From assembly GCA_964591275.1 (NCBI GenBank), contig CAZQAE010000041.1:1-48775 (forward strand): 48,775 bases of DNA. Reading direction: 5' to 3'. Both the position numbers and the translations under genes were made by a program. Below are positions 26,565 to 36,017 of this stretch, in pieces. The notes under the pieces were generated by a model. The model had not been told where the DNA came from, ran no database searches, and worked only from the letters and a program-made list of their open reading frames with translations. The DNA is from G963674685 sp964591275. Its GTDB lineage: Bacteria > Lernaellota > Lernaellaia > JACKCT01. Each line of letters opens with the position of its first letter. Within the stretch, counting starts at the first letter, position 1.

Positions 26565-27530
26565 TTACTCAATCCGTTGCAATCCGTATGGCGGCGAGGC
26601 GTTCACGAGCATTCCCGGCGTGCATTTCAGGCGCGCTGTCGTGAATTGCTCGCCGGGCATTTCGGCGGATAAGACATACTCGCCAGGAGGCACGTTGATA
26701 AAAACGGCGCCGCCGTCTCCTGTGGTCTCGGCGAGGTCTCGCACAGGCAGGTCGAGCATCGGCCAGCCCGGAATCTCTACAATCATAAAATAAAAGGGGC
26801 CTTGCTCCGGCGGCAAAGACGGATTGATGCTCACCGTAGCTCCTGCAATCCCGGCCGTAAAAGGAGTTCCGTCTGCTTCCGTCACCGTCGTGGCGATTTG
26901 ACAGGCGTCCGGGTCCAGCCACTCCCACAGAAAAATCGACATCCCCCAGACAATGGCCCGTGGCGGTGCCTGGAAAGAGATATCTTCTATCCCCGCTTCA
27001 TCGGGGATCAGCGTGGCGGTCTGCGTGGGATAAAATTCGTCGTGCCGATGAATAAGGCTCATATCCCTGCCAACACGCACGCCTTCTACAGAGAAAGCGC
27101 CATCCGCATCGGCGACGACCGGTTCGATGTCGGGATACTCCAAAACCTCTATTTCGCCACCCGCGAGATAGTCGAAAGTCCAGTCAAAGCGAAAGACCTT
27201 GCCGCCCGCAACTGTTTGCGGCGTCGTGTCGTCATCGTCATCGACAGTGTCATCGTCCGTCACGTCGTCGTCGGAGTCGTCATCCACTGAATCATCATCG
27301 GCTGTATCATCGTCAATCACATCGTCATCGACCGTATCATCATCGGCGGCGTCATCGTTTAGCGTGTCATCGTCCACATCGTCGTTTAAATCGTCATCCA
27401 CATCGTCATCGACTGGATTTGAATTGGTGGAAGAATTTGAAGAAGACGAAAAGTCGCCGCAACTGACAAGGGTTATGACGAAAAGCCCGACAAGCAATGA
27501 TAGCAAAGCGATTTGGATTGCGATTTTCAT
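26565..27530 (-). CDS. Asp-rich lipoprotein with carboxypeptidase-regulatory-like domain
   Basis: 321 residues from ATG 27530, chosen because it begins the signal peptide; no site is visible upstream. The lipobox is ITLVSCGD (Cys24). A Ser/Asn stretch (28-38) and a 61-residue Asp-rich linker (41-101) follow. The rest is beta-rich. The end, with a pattern like GGAVFINVPPGEYVLSAEM, matches carboxypeptidase-regulatory-like domains, Ig-like folds that bind or display. A similar TVSI...GP.Y unit precedes it. No catalytic motif is seen. It converges with the penicillin-acylase gene with only 11 bases between stops. Confidence 0.8.
   Translation of the reverse strand: MKIAIQIALLSLLVGLFVITLVSCGDFSSSSNSSTNSNPVDDDVDDDLNDDVDDDTLNDDAADDDTVDDDVIDDDTADDDSVDDDSDDDVTDDDTVDDDDDTTPQTVAGGKVFRFDWTFDYLAGGEIEVLEYPDIEPVVADADGAFSVEGVRVGRDMSLIHRHDEFYPTQTATLIPDEAGIEDISFQAPPRAIVWGMSIFLWEWLDPDACQIATTVTEADGTPFTAGIAGATVSINPSLPPEQGPFYFMIVEIPGWPMLDLPVRDLAETTGDGGAVFINVPPGEYVLSAEMPGEQFTTARLKCTPGMLVNASPPYGLQRIE
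27228..27410 (-). repeat. Asp-codon low-complexity tract
   Basis: 61 codons, mostly Asp in groups of three, with Val, Leu, Asn, Thr, Ala, Ser or Ile spacers. It forms the linker after the lipobox of the lipoprotein encoded on the minus strand. Confidence 0.85.
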
Positions 27531-27724
27531 GAACAGTAAAATATTCACAGAATCATTTTTGTCAAATATGCATAGCATCCGACAAGCGCGCAGGGTCGCC
27601 CCAACTCCACATTTCTGAATTCCAAATTCATCCTTTCTGATCGCCTTAAAAATGCTGAACCATTCGCCGCAATTGGGCTATGTTAATTCATTGTTTTCCT
27701 TCACATCACCTTGGAAGCTTTCAA

Positions 27725-28804
27725 ATGCCCAAGAGAGTTCTTGTCACCGGGGCCTGCGGATTCACTGGATCACATATGGTCGAACGCCTGCACGAAGCGG
27801 GCTACGAGGTCATCGCCACGGACTTGGAGCGCAGCGCCCACGCCGAATACTACTGCGAACAAGGCCATCTGCACCCTATCTACATCGAGGATCACCTCAA
27901 AAAGCTCGGCGTGAAGTTTATCCCCGCCGATCTGACGGATGCCGACAGCCTCGAAGCCGTTTTCAAAAACGATTCCTATTGGGCTGTGTTCAACGTGGCG
28001 TCCATGTACGATTACTTCGCATCGCTGGACATGCTCCGCAAGGTCAACGTCGATGGAACCCGCAATCTGGCGCAATTGTGCGTGGACTATAAGGTGGGCC
28101 ATTTCCTGCATTGGAGCACCGACGGCGTTTACGGCGAAATCGAAAACCCTCCCGGCGACGAGAATCATCCCTTCAATCCGCCGAATAGCTACTCCATCTC
28201 GAAAGTTGAGCAGGAAAAGATGTTGTGGGGCTTTCATGCCGATCAGGGTCTGCCGCTCACCGTCCTGCGGCCCGCGCCCATCTACGGTCCGAACCACCGA
28301 TACGGTGTTTTTCACATCCTCTACACGCTGCAGAAAATGGGATCGGCCTTCGTGCTGAGCCTGTGGCCCAAAAAGCATAAACTGATGATACCTTCCGTGC
28401 ATGTGACGGATCTGGTCAACGCCGCGCTTCACCTGGCCGAAAACAAGGAAAAGTGCCTCGGTGAAGCCTATAACATTCTATCCGACTGCATCGCGCAGGA
28501 AGATTTTATGGAATTTATCTTCAAAGCCCTCGGCGTTCCCTACAAACGCATTCCCGTTCCCTGGCCGATCTATAAATACGGCGCCGAGCGGGCCATGAAA
28601 ATGACAAAACGCCTTGACGAGCGCGCCCGGGCGCACGGCACGCGGCCCAAAATCGATGTGCCGATGATCGAGTACGTCACGCATCAGTACTGGTTCGACA
28701 ACCGAAAGATCAAGGACCTGGGCTTCAAGTTCAAATACACCGATCCAAGACCGGGCATCTGGGACTACATAACCTGGTGCCGGGAAAAGGGGTGGCTGGA
28801 ATGA
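27725..28804 (+). CDS. NAD(P)-dependent epimerase/dehydratase, extended SDR family
   Basis: 359 residues from ATG 27725; the in-frame 27680 start is rejected because GGAAG (27713-27717) is well spaced from the later ATG. The Rossmann GACGFTG (9-15) binds the nucleotide; STDGVYG supplies the active-site Ser/Thr, and SYSISK has Tyr156 and Lys160, the catalytic pair. LRPAPIYGP is the usual substrate-binding loop. This family includes sugar-nucleotide epimerases/dehydratases, 3-beta-hydroxysteroid dehydrogenases and related enzymes; which one applies is not readable here. It overlaps the next small membrane-protein gene by 4 bases. Confidence 0.93.
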   Translation: MPKRVLVTGACGFTGSHMVERLHEAGYEVIATDLERSAHAEYYCEQGHLHPIYIEDHLKKLGVKFIPADLTDADSLEAVFKNDSYWAVFNVASMYDYFASLDMLRKVNVDGTRNLAQLCVDYKVGHFLHWSTDGVYGEIENPPGDENHPFNPPNSYSISKVEQEKMLWGFHADQGLPLTVLRPAPIYGPNHRYGVFHILYTLQKMGSAFVLSLWPKKHKLMIPSVHVTDLVNAALHLAENKEKCLGEAYNILSDCIAQEDFMEFIFKALGVPYKRIPVPWPIYKYGAERAMKMTKRLDERARAHGTRPKIDVPMIEYVTHQYWFDNRKIKDLGFKFKYTDPRPGIWDYITWCREKGWLE

Positions 28805-29181
28805 GTATTTTCATCTGGGACGTGCCGATCATCATCCTTCTGGGTTTCTTTTACGCGCTGGCGCACGCGAAAATTTTTGTGGACAAGCATCCGGATTTTC
28901 ACGTGCATATCGGCTTTGTCACGATCATAGTGTTTTGGATCAACACGGCTTTCGCATTTTTCGGCGCCGATCCCTGGGGAGCAGAATGGGCCATTCGCGT
29001 TGTGCCCAAAGCTATTGCAATCCCCTTCACGCTCTCCTATCCTTTCTGGCTGATCTGGGGCGGCACGCGCGCGTTTCACCTCTTCGGTCGTTCCCCACGC
29101 CAGGGCGGATTTTCGTGGATGCTCTCACTCAAGGACAGAACGAAGCCGTTCAAAAAGTGGGATGGGAACCCCGGCAATTAA
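28801..29181 (+). CDS. Small membrane protein coupled to the SDR gene
   Basis: 126 residues. ATG 28801 overlaps the SDR stop in ATGA. Three hydrophobic helices are visible (about 8-24, 36-54, 72-90), with a short charged tail ending KWDGNPGN. A His-containing motif (HPDFHVHIGF) lies in the loop after the first helix. No family is recognised. Overlapping translation suggests that it works with the SDR enzyme, for example by holding it at the membrane, but there is no direct support. Confidence 0.7.
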   Translation: MSIFIWDVPIIILLGFFYALAHAKIFVDKHPDFHVHIGFVTIIVFWINTAFAFFGADPWGAEWAIRVVPKAIAIPFTLSYPFWLIWGGTRAFHLFGRSPRQGGFSWMLSLKDRTKPFKKWDGNPGN

Positions 29182-29191
29182 CACAGGCCCA

Positions 29192-30889
29192 TCAAAACAG
29201 CATGGCGATCTGCCCGACTATCGTCAGCAGGATGTTGGCGAAGGCGTAAGCACCGGCATAGCCCAGGGAAGGTAGCGTGCTTTTAGCGTTTTTGTTGATA
29301 ATGGCCAACGCAGGCGTACTCGTTATCGATCCGGCCAGCCCACCCAAAAGTATCACCGGGCTCATTTTTAGAACAACCCTGCCGAATGCAAATCCCGCCG
29401 TCATCGGCAGCACCGTCACGAACACTCCGGTGATAAACACCTGCGGTCCTACGGTGCGCAGACCTTCCAATAACCCGTGTCCCGCACTCAGGCCCACGCC
29501 CGCCAGAAAAAACAGCATGCCCATTTCCATTAGGATAAAGCGTGCCGCCGCAGGCACTCGCCCGAAAGTCGGATTCTGGGCACGCAAGTGCCCGACCAAA
29601 AGACCTGATATTAAAAGTCCTCCGGCCATACCAATTCCCAACGGCAGTTTGCCCAACTTCACTGTCACCGTTCCCAGGATGATACCGCCTACGATTCCGA
29701 AAGCGAATGTCAAAAGGTCAGTTTCGTGAACCGGTCGTTCCGGCTGCCCGAGGAGTTTGATAACCTCGTCCAGGTTTTGCTTGATTCCCGTCAGGACAAT
29801 GTGGTCGCCCTTTTCAATCTTTAACTGCCCGCTGATAGGAATATCCAGTCCGAAGCGCGTCAGTTTATCCACCAAGCACCCGTAACGGCTGGCGATCCCC
29901 GTTTCCGGCAGCGCCTTGCCGACCAAATCTCTTTTGCTAACAACAACCACGCTGGTCACGATCGCAAAGGCTTTAAGATCCTCGTCGAAAACTTCCCGTC
30001 CATCAATCAGTTGCTGTGCCTTTAGCTGGTCATCGAATGCGCCCGCCACCGCGACCACATCGCCCTTCTGTAATTGGAAGTCCACAGTCGGATCAAGAAG
30101 CTTGTTGTCCCTTTTTATTTTCAAAATAACGCAGCCGGTACTCGTGATGAAATGCAACTCGCCCAGGGATTGGGAGCACACGCAACCCTCAACCACCTTG
30201 TACGTGCGCACGATGGGCGCCTCGCGTCCGTGCAGGCTGCTCTCATTCTCGTCATCGTCATCGTCATCGTCTAGGACATTCATCTTCTTGGTTAGTTCCG
30301 CCGCCTCTTTCGATAAATCGATACCCAAAAGTCGCGGGAACACACGCATGAAAAAGAGCAATCCAACCAAGCCGAAGACATAGGTGATGGCATAGCCCAC
30401 GGTGATGTTGGCGTTCACCGCCTTGGCGCTCATTCCCTCCGGCAGTGTAACCATGCCGCCGACCAGCGCGTCCTGCGCCGCCGCCAGAGTGGGTGTGCTT
30501 GTCAACGCCCCGCCCAGAATTCCGGCAGCGTAGCCTTTGTCAAACCCAAACAGGGATTGGAATAAAAGGACCGTGCCGAAGGCGACGGCGGCAACGACGA
30601 GAGCCAGCGTTATGTAACGTGCACCGTCTTTTTTGAAGGTGTAGAAGAAACGAGGACCGGACTGAAAACCAACGGAATAGATGAAAAACACAAAACCGAT
30701 TGATTGGACGATAGGCGGCAGATTAAAGCCGTAATGCCCGAGAAAAAGAGATGAAAACAGAACACCCGCAGCGGATCCCAATTCAAAACCACGAATCTTG
30801 ATTTTTCCGATCAGATATCCCGTACCGATTATCAAAAAGAGCAGAATAACCGGCTTGTCATTCATCAATGCTGCAATATCGAGTTCCAT
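29192..30889 (-). CDS. AspT/YidE/YbjL-family transporter (duplicated membrane domain, two RCK_C-like domains)
   Basis: 565 residues. GGAAGG lies just before the ATG at 30889. The membrane half-domains are related: GGALTSTPTLAAAQ (126-139) and a matching GSITSTPALAIINK-type motif in the second half, the signature of the aspartate:alanine antiporter-like family. Between them are two TrkA-C/RCK-C-type cytoplasmic domains (about 226-300 and 305-385). A short acidic insert (residues 207-213, seven Asp) sits in the loop before the first. The likely role is exchange or export of a dicarboxylate or amino acid; the substrate is unknown. The gene is convergent with the small membrane protein gene. Confidence 0.92.
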   Translation of the reverse strand: MELDIAALMNDKPVILLFLIIGTGYLIGKIKIRGFELGSAAGVLFSSLFLGHYGFNLPPIVQSIGFVFFIYSVGFQSGPRFFYTFKKDGARYITLALVVAAVAFGTVLLFQSLFGFDKGYAAGILGGALTSTPTLAAAQDALVGGMVTLPEGMSAKAVNANITVGYAITYVFGLVGLLFFMRVFPRLLGIDLSKEAAELTKKMNVLDDDDDDDENESSLHGREAPIVRTYKVVEGCVCSQSLGELHFITSTGCVILKIKRDNKLLDPTVDFQLQKGDVVAVAGAFDDQLKAQQLIDGREVFDEDLKAFAIVTSVVVVSKRDLVGKALPETGIASRYGCLVDKLTRFGLDIPISGQLKIEKGDHIVLTGIKQNLDEVIKLLGQPERPVHETDLLTFAFGIVGGIILGTVTVKLGKLPLGIGMAGGLLISGLLVGHLRAQNPTFGRVPAAARFILMEMGMLFFLAGVGLSAGHGLLEGLRTVGPQVFITGVFVTVLPMTAGFAFGRVVLKMSPVILLGGLAGSITSTPALAIINKNAKSTLPSLGYAGAYAFANILLTIVGQIAMLF

Positions 30890-30995
30890 AAGCCTTCCGA
30901 AAAATGTGTTCTATAAACGTAAAAGTCCCGGTTTCATACTTCGGTAGAATTTGCAAATCCCATATCTGTTCGCATTGAAAACCTTAAATGGATAT

Positions 30996-31748
30996 TTATT
31001 CGTTGATCCTTTTTCTCAGATCATCAGCTTCGCATACAGCATTGACGATTTTCGTATCCAAAGCCAACTTGACAAGCGCCTTCGCCAACTGCCCGCCGGA
31101 CAAAGACAAATACTTGTCACGCAGTCCCTTGAACCCGACGGCCCCGACGCCCGTCAACAAAACATTGAGCGCACCGGCTCCAACTCTTTCACCAAGCCGA
31201 TCTTCTGTGCGATCTGTTCCGGTGATAAAGGCCGGACGCGCAATGACATAGGGCAAAGCACTTTCCATTAGTTGCGTTTCTGCTTTATACCTTGCCCGAT
31301 AATATTCGCCGCGTGCTTTCGCACTGACGCCAACCGCAGAAAGATAGAGGAAACGCGGTTTGATCCCGGCGGCTTGCACTGATCGAATAAGGCTGGCCGT
31401 CAATCCGTAATCCACCGCCATGTAGTCCACCGCTTTCGGATCACCGCCTTTTTTTCCAAAAGCCTTCATGCGGGAACGTGTCGTGCCGATCAACGCGAAA
31501 ATCAAATCGGGTTTTATCTTCCGCATCGCCGCAGTCATCGCCTGTTCATTCCAGGGCGTTTCATCCGTGCCGGCGCCAAATTCCGAAAAATGCGTTCGCC
31601 ATTCTTCCTTCCTTGATGAATCAGGACGCACATGCGCGACCGTGGATACATTCGCGGCAATAAGTTCCTGCACCACATGGCGTCCCGTATATCCGGTCGC
31701 TCCCGCGACGAAGGCTATGAGGGCGACGCTTTTGGGACTATCACTCAT
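30996..31748 (-). CDS. NAD(P)-binding Rossmann protein of the atypical SDR type
   Basis: 250 residues from ATG 31748; a longer start at 31817 would run into the upstream gene. Near the N-terminus, VAGATGYTGRHVVQELIA is the nucleotide-binding GxxGxxG motif, and YLSAVGVSAKARGEYYRARYKAETQL holds a Tyr...Lys pair near the active site. The layout is that of atypical SDRs (NmrA/HSCARG-like), which often serve as redox sensors or reductases. It lies 32 bases after a multi-spanning membrane protein gene on the same strand. Substrate unknown. Confidence 0.88.
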   Translation of the reverse strand: MSDSPKSVALIAFVAGATGYTGRHVVQELIAANVSTVAHVRPDSSRKEEWRTHFSEFGAGTDETPWNEQAMTAAMRKIKPDLIFALIGTTRSRMKAFGKKGGDPKAVDYMAVDYGLTASLIRSVQAAGIKPRFLYLSAVGVSAKARGEYYRARYKAETQLMESALPYVIARPAFITGTDRTEDRLGERVGAGALNVLLTGVGAVGFKGLRDKYLSLSGGQLAKALVKLALDTKIVNAVCEADDLRKRINE

Positions 31749-31780
31749 CTTTGAAAATCCCTCTGGATCCCGATTTTTCT

Positions 31781-32593
31781 TCAGTCGCCCCGCGCGCTGA
31801 GCAATTTCATGGCCCAACGATGCACGTAACCGCCTTTTCTAAGGGCCGCCACGTATGCCAGAGCCGAAAAGACGGCCAGTGCGATCCACCACCCGACGAG
31901 ATGCACCAGGAGACTCGCCGTGATCGCCATGACCAGCGCGCCGCCAAGGATGATAAACAAGATCAATTTGGCGTTAACCCACATTTCGGGCGCCTCGTCC
32001 TGGACAGATTCGGCGCCGGTCCTCCCAGCGCCCGAGCGCAGCCACGAAGTCATCAAATAGAGCATGAGGGGGATCATGATGATTCCGAACAGGTAGAGAG
32101 TCAGGGCCACATCGGAAACGAGCCAATGCATTGCATTCGTGATGTCCCAGTTCGCGAAATCCACTTTGGTTGCGGAGAAAAAGCGCTGATATCCCGTGCC
32201 GTCCCAACCGTGCACGAGAATGAAGAAAAGCAGAAAATAGCCCAAGAGCATCTGTAGCAAAGCCAAATAGCGACTGCCCGCACGAATGAGCTTATGAGCG
32301 ACCCAGTAACCGAGAACGCCCTGCGTGATGTTGGTGGAGGCAAACAGCGTCACAAACCAAGCCGGCATGTTTCGATCTCCGACGTGCATCGTCTCCCAAC
32401 TGGGAAAAGCCCACAACAGGCAGACGCCGGAGGGAGCAAATAGAACCGACAGAAATAGCAGGTTCGCCGCGAAGTACGGGCTTTTATACCATGCGCCCTT
32501 GTCTTCTTCCGGCTCTTTTTCAATCTGCCTCGACGCGGCGACGGCGAATCCCGCGCCAATGGCGTATGTCCAAAAAACATCGACTTGAACCAT
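31781..32593 (-). CDS. Polytopic membrane protein of unknown function
   Basis: 270 residues, with about seven hydrophobic helices. AAGGAG before the ATG at 32593 supports the start. There are many Trp residues and a His in a helix end (ILVHGWDGTG). I do not recognise a family. It overlaps nothing but is followed closely by the Rossmann protein gene, so the two are probably one operon. Confidence 0.75.
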   Translation of the reverse strand: MVQVDVFWTYAIGAGFAVAASRQIEKEPEEDKGAWYKSPYFAANLLFLSVLFAPSGVCLLWAFPSWETMHVGDRNMPAWFVTLFASTNITQGVLGYWVAHKLIRAGSRYLALLQMLLGYFLLFFILVHGWDGTGYQRFFSATKVDFANWDITNAMHWLVSDVALTLYLFGIIMIPLMLYLMTSWLRSGAGRTGAESVQDEAPEMWVNAKLILFIILGGALVMAITASLLVHLVGWWIALAVFSALAYVAALRKGGYVHRWAMKLLSARGD

Positions 32594-32776
32594 GCGTTTG
32601 TCTCCTTTGACTCGAAGCTAAACCTTGAAAAGATATTCAAGGCGAAAATCGTTTGAAATTCAAGTGCTGGAACCCTCACGAATGCAAAAGCATTGCTTTG
32701 TACGGGTTATGATGTTCTCATGTTTTTAGTGCGCGGCCTGCGCGGGCAATGGTGGCGACGAGTTCACAACGACCAT

Positions 32777-32791
32777 TGTCATGAAATGACA
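32777..32791. promoter_or_regulatory. Perfect palindrome TGTCAT-GAA-ATGACA upstream of the ABC-F gene
   Basis: Six-base inverted arms separated by three bases, about 85 bases before the ABC-F start in the divergent region. Size and symmetry fit a dimeric regulator site. There is no other evidence. Confidence 0.3.
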
Positions 32792-32875
32792 TGAATTGCG
32801 TCTTTTTCGACTTTTTCAGCAGCCGACCGCACCCCCTTACTTTCTTTCGGTGAATTGTGTAAAAGGCAAATCGCT

Positions 32876-34879
32876 ATGAGTCTACTAGCTGCGGAAAATC
32901 TGTGCCTGGCCTTCGGACCCAAGACTATTCTTGAGGGTGCCGGATTCATGATCAACTCAGGAGAACGGGTTGGCGTGATCGGGCCCAACGGGACAGGCAA
33001 ATCCACTCTCTTTCGAGTCATTGCCGGTCGGCAGGAACTCGACGATGGCGTCGTGCATCTGGCGCGCGGCATGAGCCTGGGATATCTGCCGCAGGACATT
33101 CTCGAAATCGGCGAAGGGCCATTGCTGGAATCGGTCCTATCCGCCGTGCCCGGGAAAAGCCAAATCGAAGAAAACCTTCACGACGCCGAACAGAGCATCA
33201 ATGAGGAAAGCGATCCAGAGAAGCAATTAAATCTCGCCCAGCGCATTGCCGATCTCCACGATCAAATCGATCGCTTCGAGGCTGAATACAGCCGCCATAT
33301 GGCCGAATCCATTCTCGTGGGACTTGGTTTTAAAACCCAGGATTTCGACAAGCCGCTTTCCACGTACTCGGGAGGTTGGAAGATGCGCGCGGCGCTGGCG
33401 GGCCTGCTTTTCAAAAGGCCGGAGCTTCTGCTGTTGGACGAACCGACCAATCACCTGGACATCCCCTCTTTGATCTGGCTCGACAATTTTCTGGGGGAGG
33501 TCGATAGCGCCGTGATGCTCATCAGCCACGACCGGGATTTCATCAACCGCCACGCCCGCAGAATATTATCATTCGAGGTTGAGGGCGTGCGCTCATATAC
33601 CGGCAACTATGACCAGTACCTTGAACTGCGCCAGCAGGAACTGCATGTCAGGCAAGCGGCGCGCCGCAACCAGGATGCCGAAATAAAGCAGTCGGAACAA
33701 TTCATTCGCCGTTTCCGGGCCAAGTCCACGAAAGCCAGGCAGGTGCAAAGCCGGGTCAAGAGGCTGGAGAAAATCGAACTTGTCGAAATCGGCAACGAAA
33801 GAGCCTCCATCAAATTCCAATTCCCACCGTGCCAGCGAACCGGTCGCCATCCTGTTCGCGTCGACAACATCAGTCACCATTATGGCGATTTGCATTTGTA
33901 CAATGGTCTGAGCGCCGCCGTGGAACGAGGCGACCGGATCGCACTCATCGGAGAAAATGGCGCCGGGAAGACAACTCTTCTTCGCATCATGTCCGGCGAA
34001 CTTTCGCCGAGCGAAGGAGAAATCCGCCACGGAACCAACGTGGAGCTTTCTTACTACGCGCAGCACCATCTGGAAAATCTCAATCCCTCGGAATCTGTTC
34101 TGAACGAAGTATGGCGCGTCAATCCCTCTATGACGCAGACGCGGGTTCGATCCATTTGCGGCGCATTTTTATACAGCGGCGACGAGGTCGATAAGCAGGT
34201 CGGCGTCCTGTCGGGCGGCGAGCTGGCCCGTGTAAGCCTCGCGCAATTGCTGGTTAAGCCCGGCAATCTTCTTCTCATGGATGAGCCGACAAATCATCTG
34301 GACCTGATGTCCAGCGAAGCGCTGGCCGAAACTCTGGACTCATACGACGGCACGCTGGTTTTCGTCAGTCATAACAGAGCATTCATCAATCGGCTGGCCT
34401 CCAGAATATGGGATATCAAGGACGGCGAGTTGCACGATTATCCCGGCAACCTGGATGAGTATTTCTATCACCAGGAGCTTGCGGTCGCAGGCGATCACCA
34501 GAAAAAGAACACGAAGAAAAGCCGCGAGAAAGCAGCCGTCACGGAATCAAAGGACGCGGAATCACCCGCCAAAGACAGTTTCCAGCAAAGGAAAACGATC
34601 AACCGCGAACGCAAAAGCCTCCAGCGCCGCATCAGCGACAACCAGGACAAAATGTCCTACGTGGAAAATCGCATCTCACGCCTGGAAATTGAAAAGGCCG
34701 ACTTGGAAAAAGCCTTGAGCGATCCAAGCCAATACGACGACAAAACTTCATTCGACAAGCTGCTGGGCGACTTTACGGTCAAGCGGGAAAAGCTGGAGGA
34801 ACTAACGCGGCGTTGGGAACACTTGGTTGATGAAGGCGACCGTCTCAGCAATAAACTCGACAAACTTCCGCCATCATGA
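32876..34879 (+). CDS. ABC-F family ATPase (Uup-like, with C-terminal coiled coil)
   Basis: 667 residues from ATG 32876; an upstream in-frame start at 32855 is less likely. It has two ABC domains without membrane domains. Walker A motifs are GPNGTGKS (36-43) and GENGAGKT (359-366), signatures SGGW (165-168) and SGGE (446-449), and Walker B LLLLDEP and LLLMDEP (about 184-190, 465-471), both followed by TNHLD. Residues about 575-665 form a charged coiled coil, a feature of the Uup type rather than EttA. ABC-F proteins bind the ribosomal E site and affect translation, rescue or antibiotic resistance. The next gene, 35 bases downstream, encodes an eRF1-like protein, which supports a ribosome-linked role here. 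Confidence 0.95.
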   Translation: MSLLAAENLCLAFGPKTILEGAGFMINSGERVGVIGPNGTGKSTLFRVIAGRQELDDGVVHLARGMSLGYLPQDILEIGEGPLLESVLSAVPGKSQIEENLHDAEQSINEESDPEKQLNLAQRIADLHDQIDRFEAEYSRHMAESILVGLGFKTQDFDKPLSTYSGGWKMRAALAGLLFKRPELLLLDEPTNHLDIPSLIWLDNFLGEVDSAVMLISHDRDFINRHARRILSFEVEGVRSYTGNYDQYLELRQQELHVRQAARRNQDAEIKQSEQFIRRFRAKSTKARQVQSRVKRLEKIELVEIGNERASIKFQFPPCQRTGRHPVRVDNISHHYGDLHLYNGLSAAVERGDRIALIGENGAGKTTLLRIMSGELSPSEGEIRHGTNVELSYYAQHHLENLNPSESVLNEVWRVNPSMTQTRVRSICGAFLYSGDEVDKQVGVLSGGELARVSLAQLLVKPGNLLLMDEPTNHLDLMSSEALAETLDSYDGTLVFVSHNRAFINRLASRIWDIKDGELHDYPGNLDEYFYHQELAVAGDHQKKNTKKSREKAAVTESKDAESPAKDSFQQRKTINRERKSLQRRISDNQDKMSYVENRISRLEIEKADLEKALSDPSQYDDKTSFDKLLGDFTVKREKLEELTRRWEHLVDEGDRLSNKLDKLPPS

Positions 34880-34914
34880 GAGATTCGGGCCACGAATTCC
34901 ATATGGAGAAATAA

Positions 34915-36006
34915 ATGCTGAGCGAAATCAATCTGAAGGAAATCGCAAAACTTTCCGGGCCGGATAGAGCCTTCTTAAGCCTGTATTTAAAAGACAGCCG
35001 TTCGTTGAAATCACTGGAGCACCGCATCCGAGACGCCGAAAAGCTTGTGGCGGGCAACCAAAGCGAAAAAGAGTATTTGCGGGAAAATCTTATCCTGGTG
35101 CGCCAGGGCCTGGAACAATACAAAAAGTTCAAAGGGGGCCTGGCCATTTTCGCTTGCTGGGCGCTGGATTATTTCCGCGTTGAAGAATTGAAGGTTCCGA
35201 TCCCGAATATGCTGGTTGTGGATTCTTCTTTTTATATCCGTCCCCTGGCCGAATTGCAGGATGAGTTTGAAAACTACGTGGTTGTTGTTGCGGATAACAA
35301 AAAAACCCGCATCGACTTTGTGACCTCCGCACGATCCGAAACGGAAGATCAAATTCGCGGGAACATCAAGAACCATGTCCGTAAAGGCGGCTGGTCCCAA
35401 CAGCGATACGAGCGCCGCAGAGATAAGCAACTGCACAATTACGCCAAGGAAATCTCCGAACAACTTTGCCTAATAAACGATAAAGAAGATTTTCAGCGGA
35501 TCATCATGGTCGGTTCATCGGAAACCATTCGTGAGATTCAAAACGCTCTACCCGCAAGTATTTCCGGAAAAGTCGTGGGAACCAAAGCGCTCAACATCGG
35601 TGCCGGCGAAAATGAGATGGAAACGCAGATTCTCGATCTTTTTGAAAAAGAGGAACGAAAGTCCGAAGAGTCCCTTTGGCGGCGCATTCAAAGTGAATAT
35701 CTGCGCCACGGGCTAGCGGTAGTGGGCGCAGAAGATGTCGCGGAAGCCGCCGCCAACGGTCGCGTGGAAGCCGCCATCGTCAACCGCAATGCCAAGCTTG
35801 CCGGGAAACGTTGCCGGGAATGCGAAACGCTTTCCGCCGGCCTGCCCGAAGCCTGCCCGCACTGCGGCTCTTCATCCGTTTTTGAAGTGGACCTGACCAA
35901 TGAGATCGCCGAGTTGCTGATCCTCAGCGGCGCACGCATTGAGTTTGCCGATCCGATTACGGAGCTTAAAGAAGTCGGAGACGTCGCCGCTTTACTGCGC
36001 TATTAA
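34915..36006 (+). CDS. eRF1-like (baeRF) family protein with zinc ribbon
   Basis: 363 residues. GGAG lies 8 bases before the ATG. The sequence has the hallmark loop of bacterial/archaeal eRF1 homologues: GGWSQQRYERRRDK (158-171), the counterpart of the GGQ-bearing domain of release factors. It is followed by a domain with RIIMVGSSETIREI and NALPASI, as in eRF1 domain 3. Near the end is a zinc-ribbon-like CRECE...CPHCG (Cys300, 303, 314, 317). Peptidyl-tRNA release or cleavage is the activity of related proteins (eRF1, Vms1/ANKZF1) and remains an inference. It directly follows an ABC-F gene and is convergent with the C25 protease gene. Confidence 0.85.
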   Translation: MLSEINLKEIAKLSGPDRAFLSLYLKDSRSLKSLEHRIRDAEKLVAGNQSEKEYLRENLILVRQGLEQYKKFKGGLAIFACWALDYFRVEELKVPIPNMLVVDSSFYIRPLAELQDEFENYVVVVADNKKTRIDFVTSARSETEDQIRGNIKNHVRKGGWSQQRYERRRDKQLHNYAKEISEQLCLINDKEDFQRIIMVGSSETIREIQNALPASISGKVVGTKALNIGAGENEMETQILDLFEKEERKSEESLWRRIQSEYLRHGLAVVGAEDVAEAAANGRVEAAIVNRNAKLAGKRCRECETLSAGLPEACPHCGSSSVFEVDLTNEIAELLILSGARIEFADPITELKEVGDVAALLRY

Positions 36007-36017
36007 CATGTAGCGTA

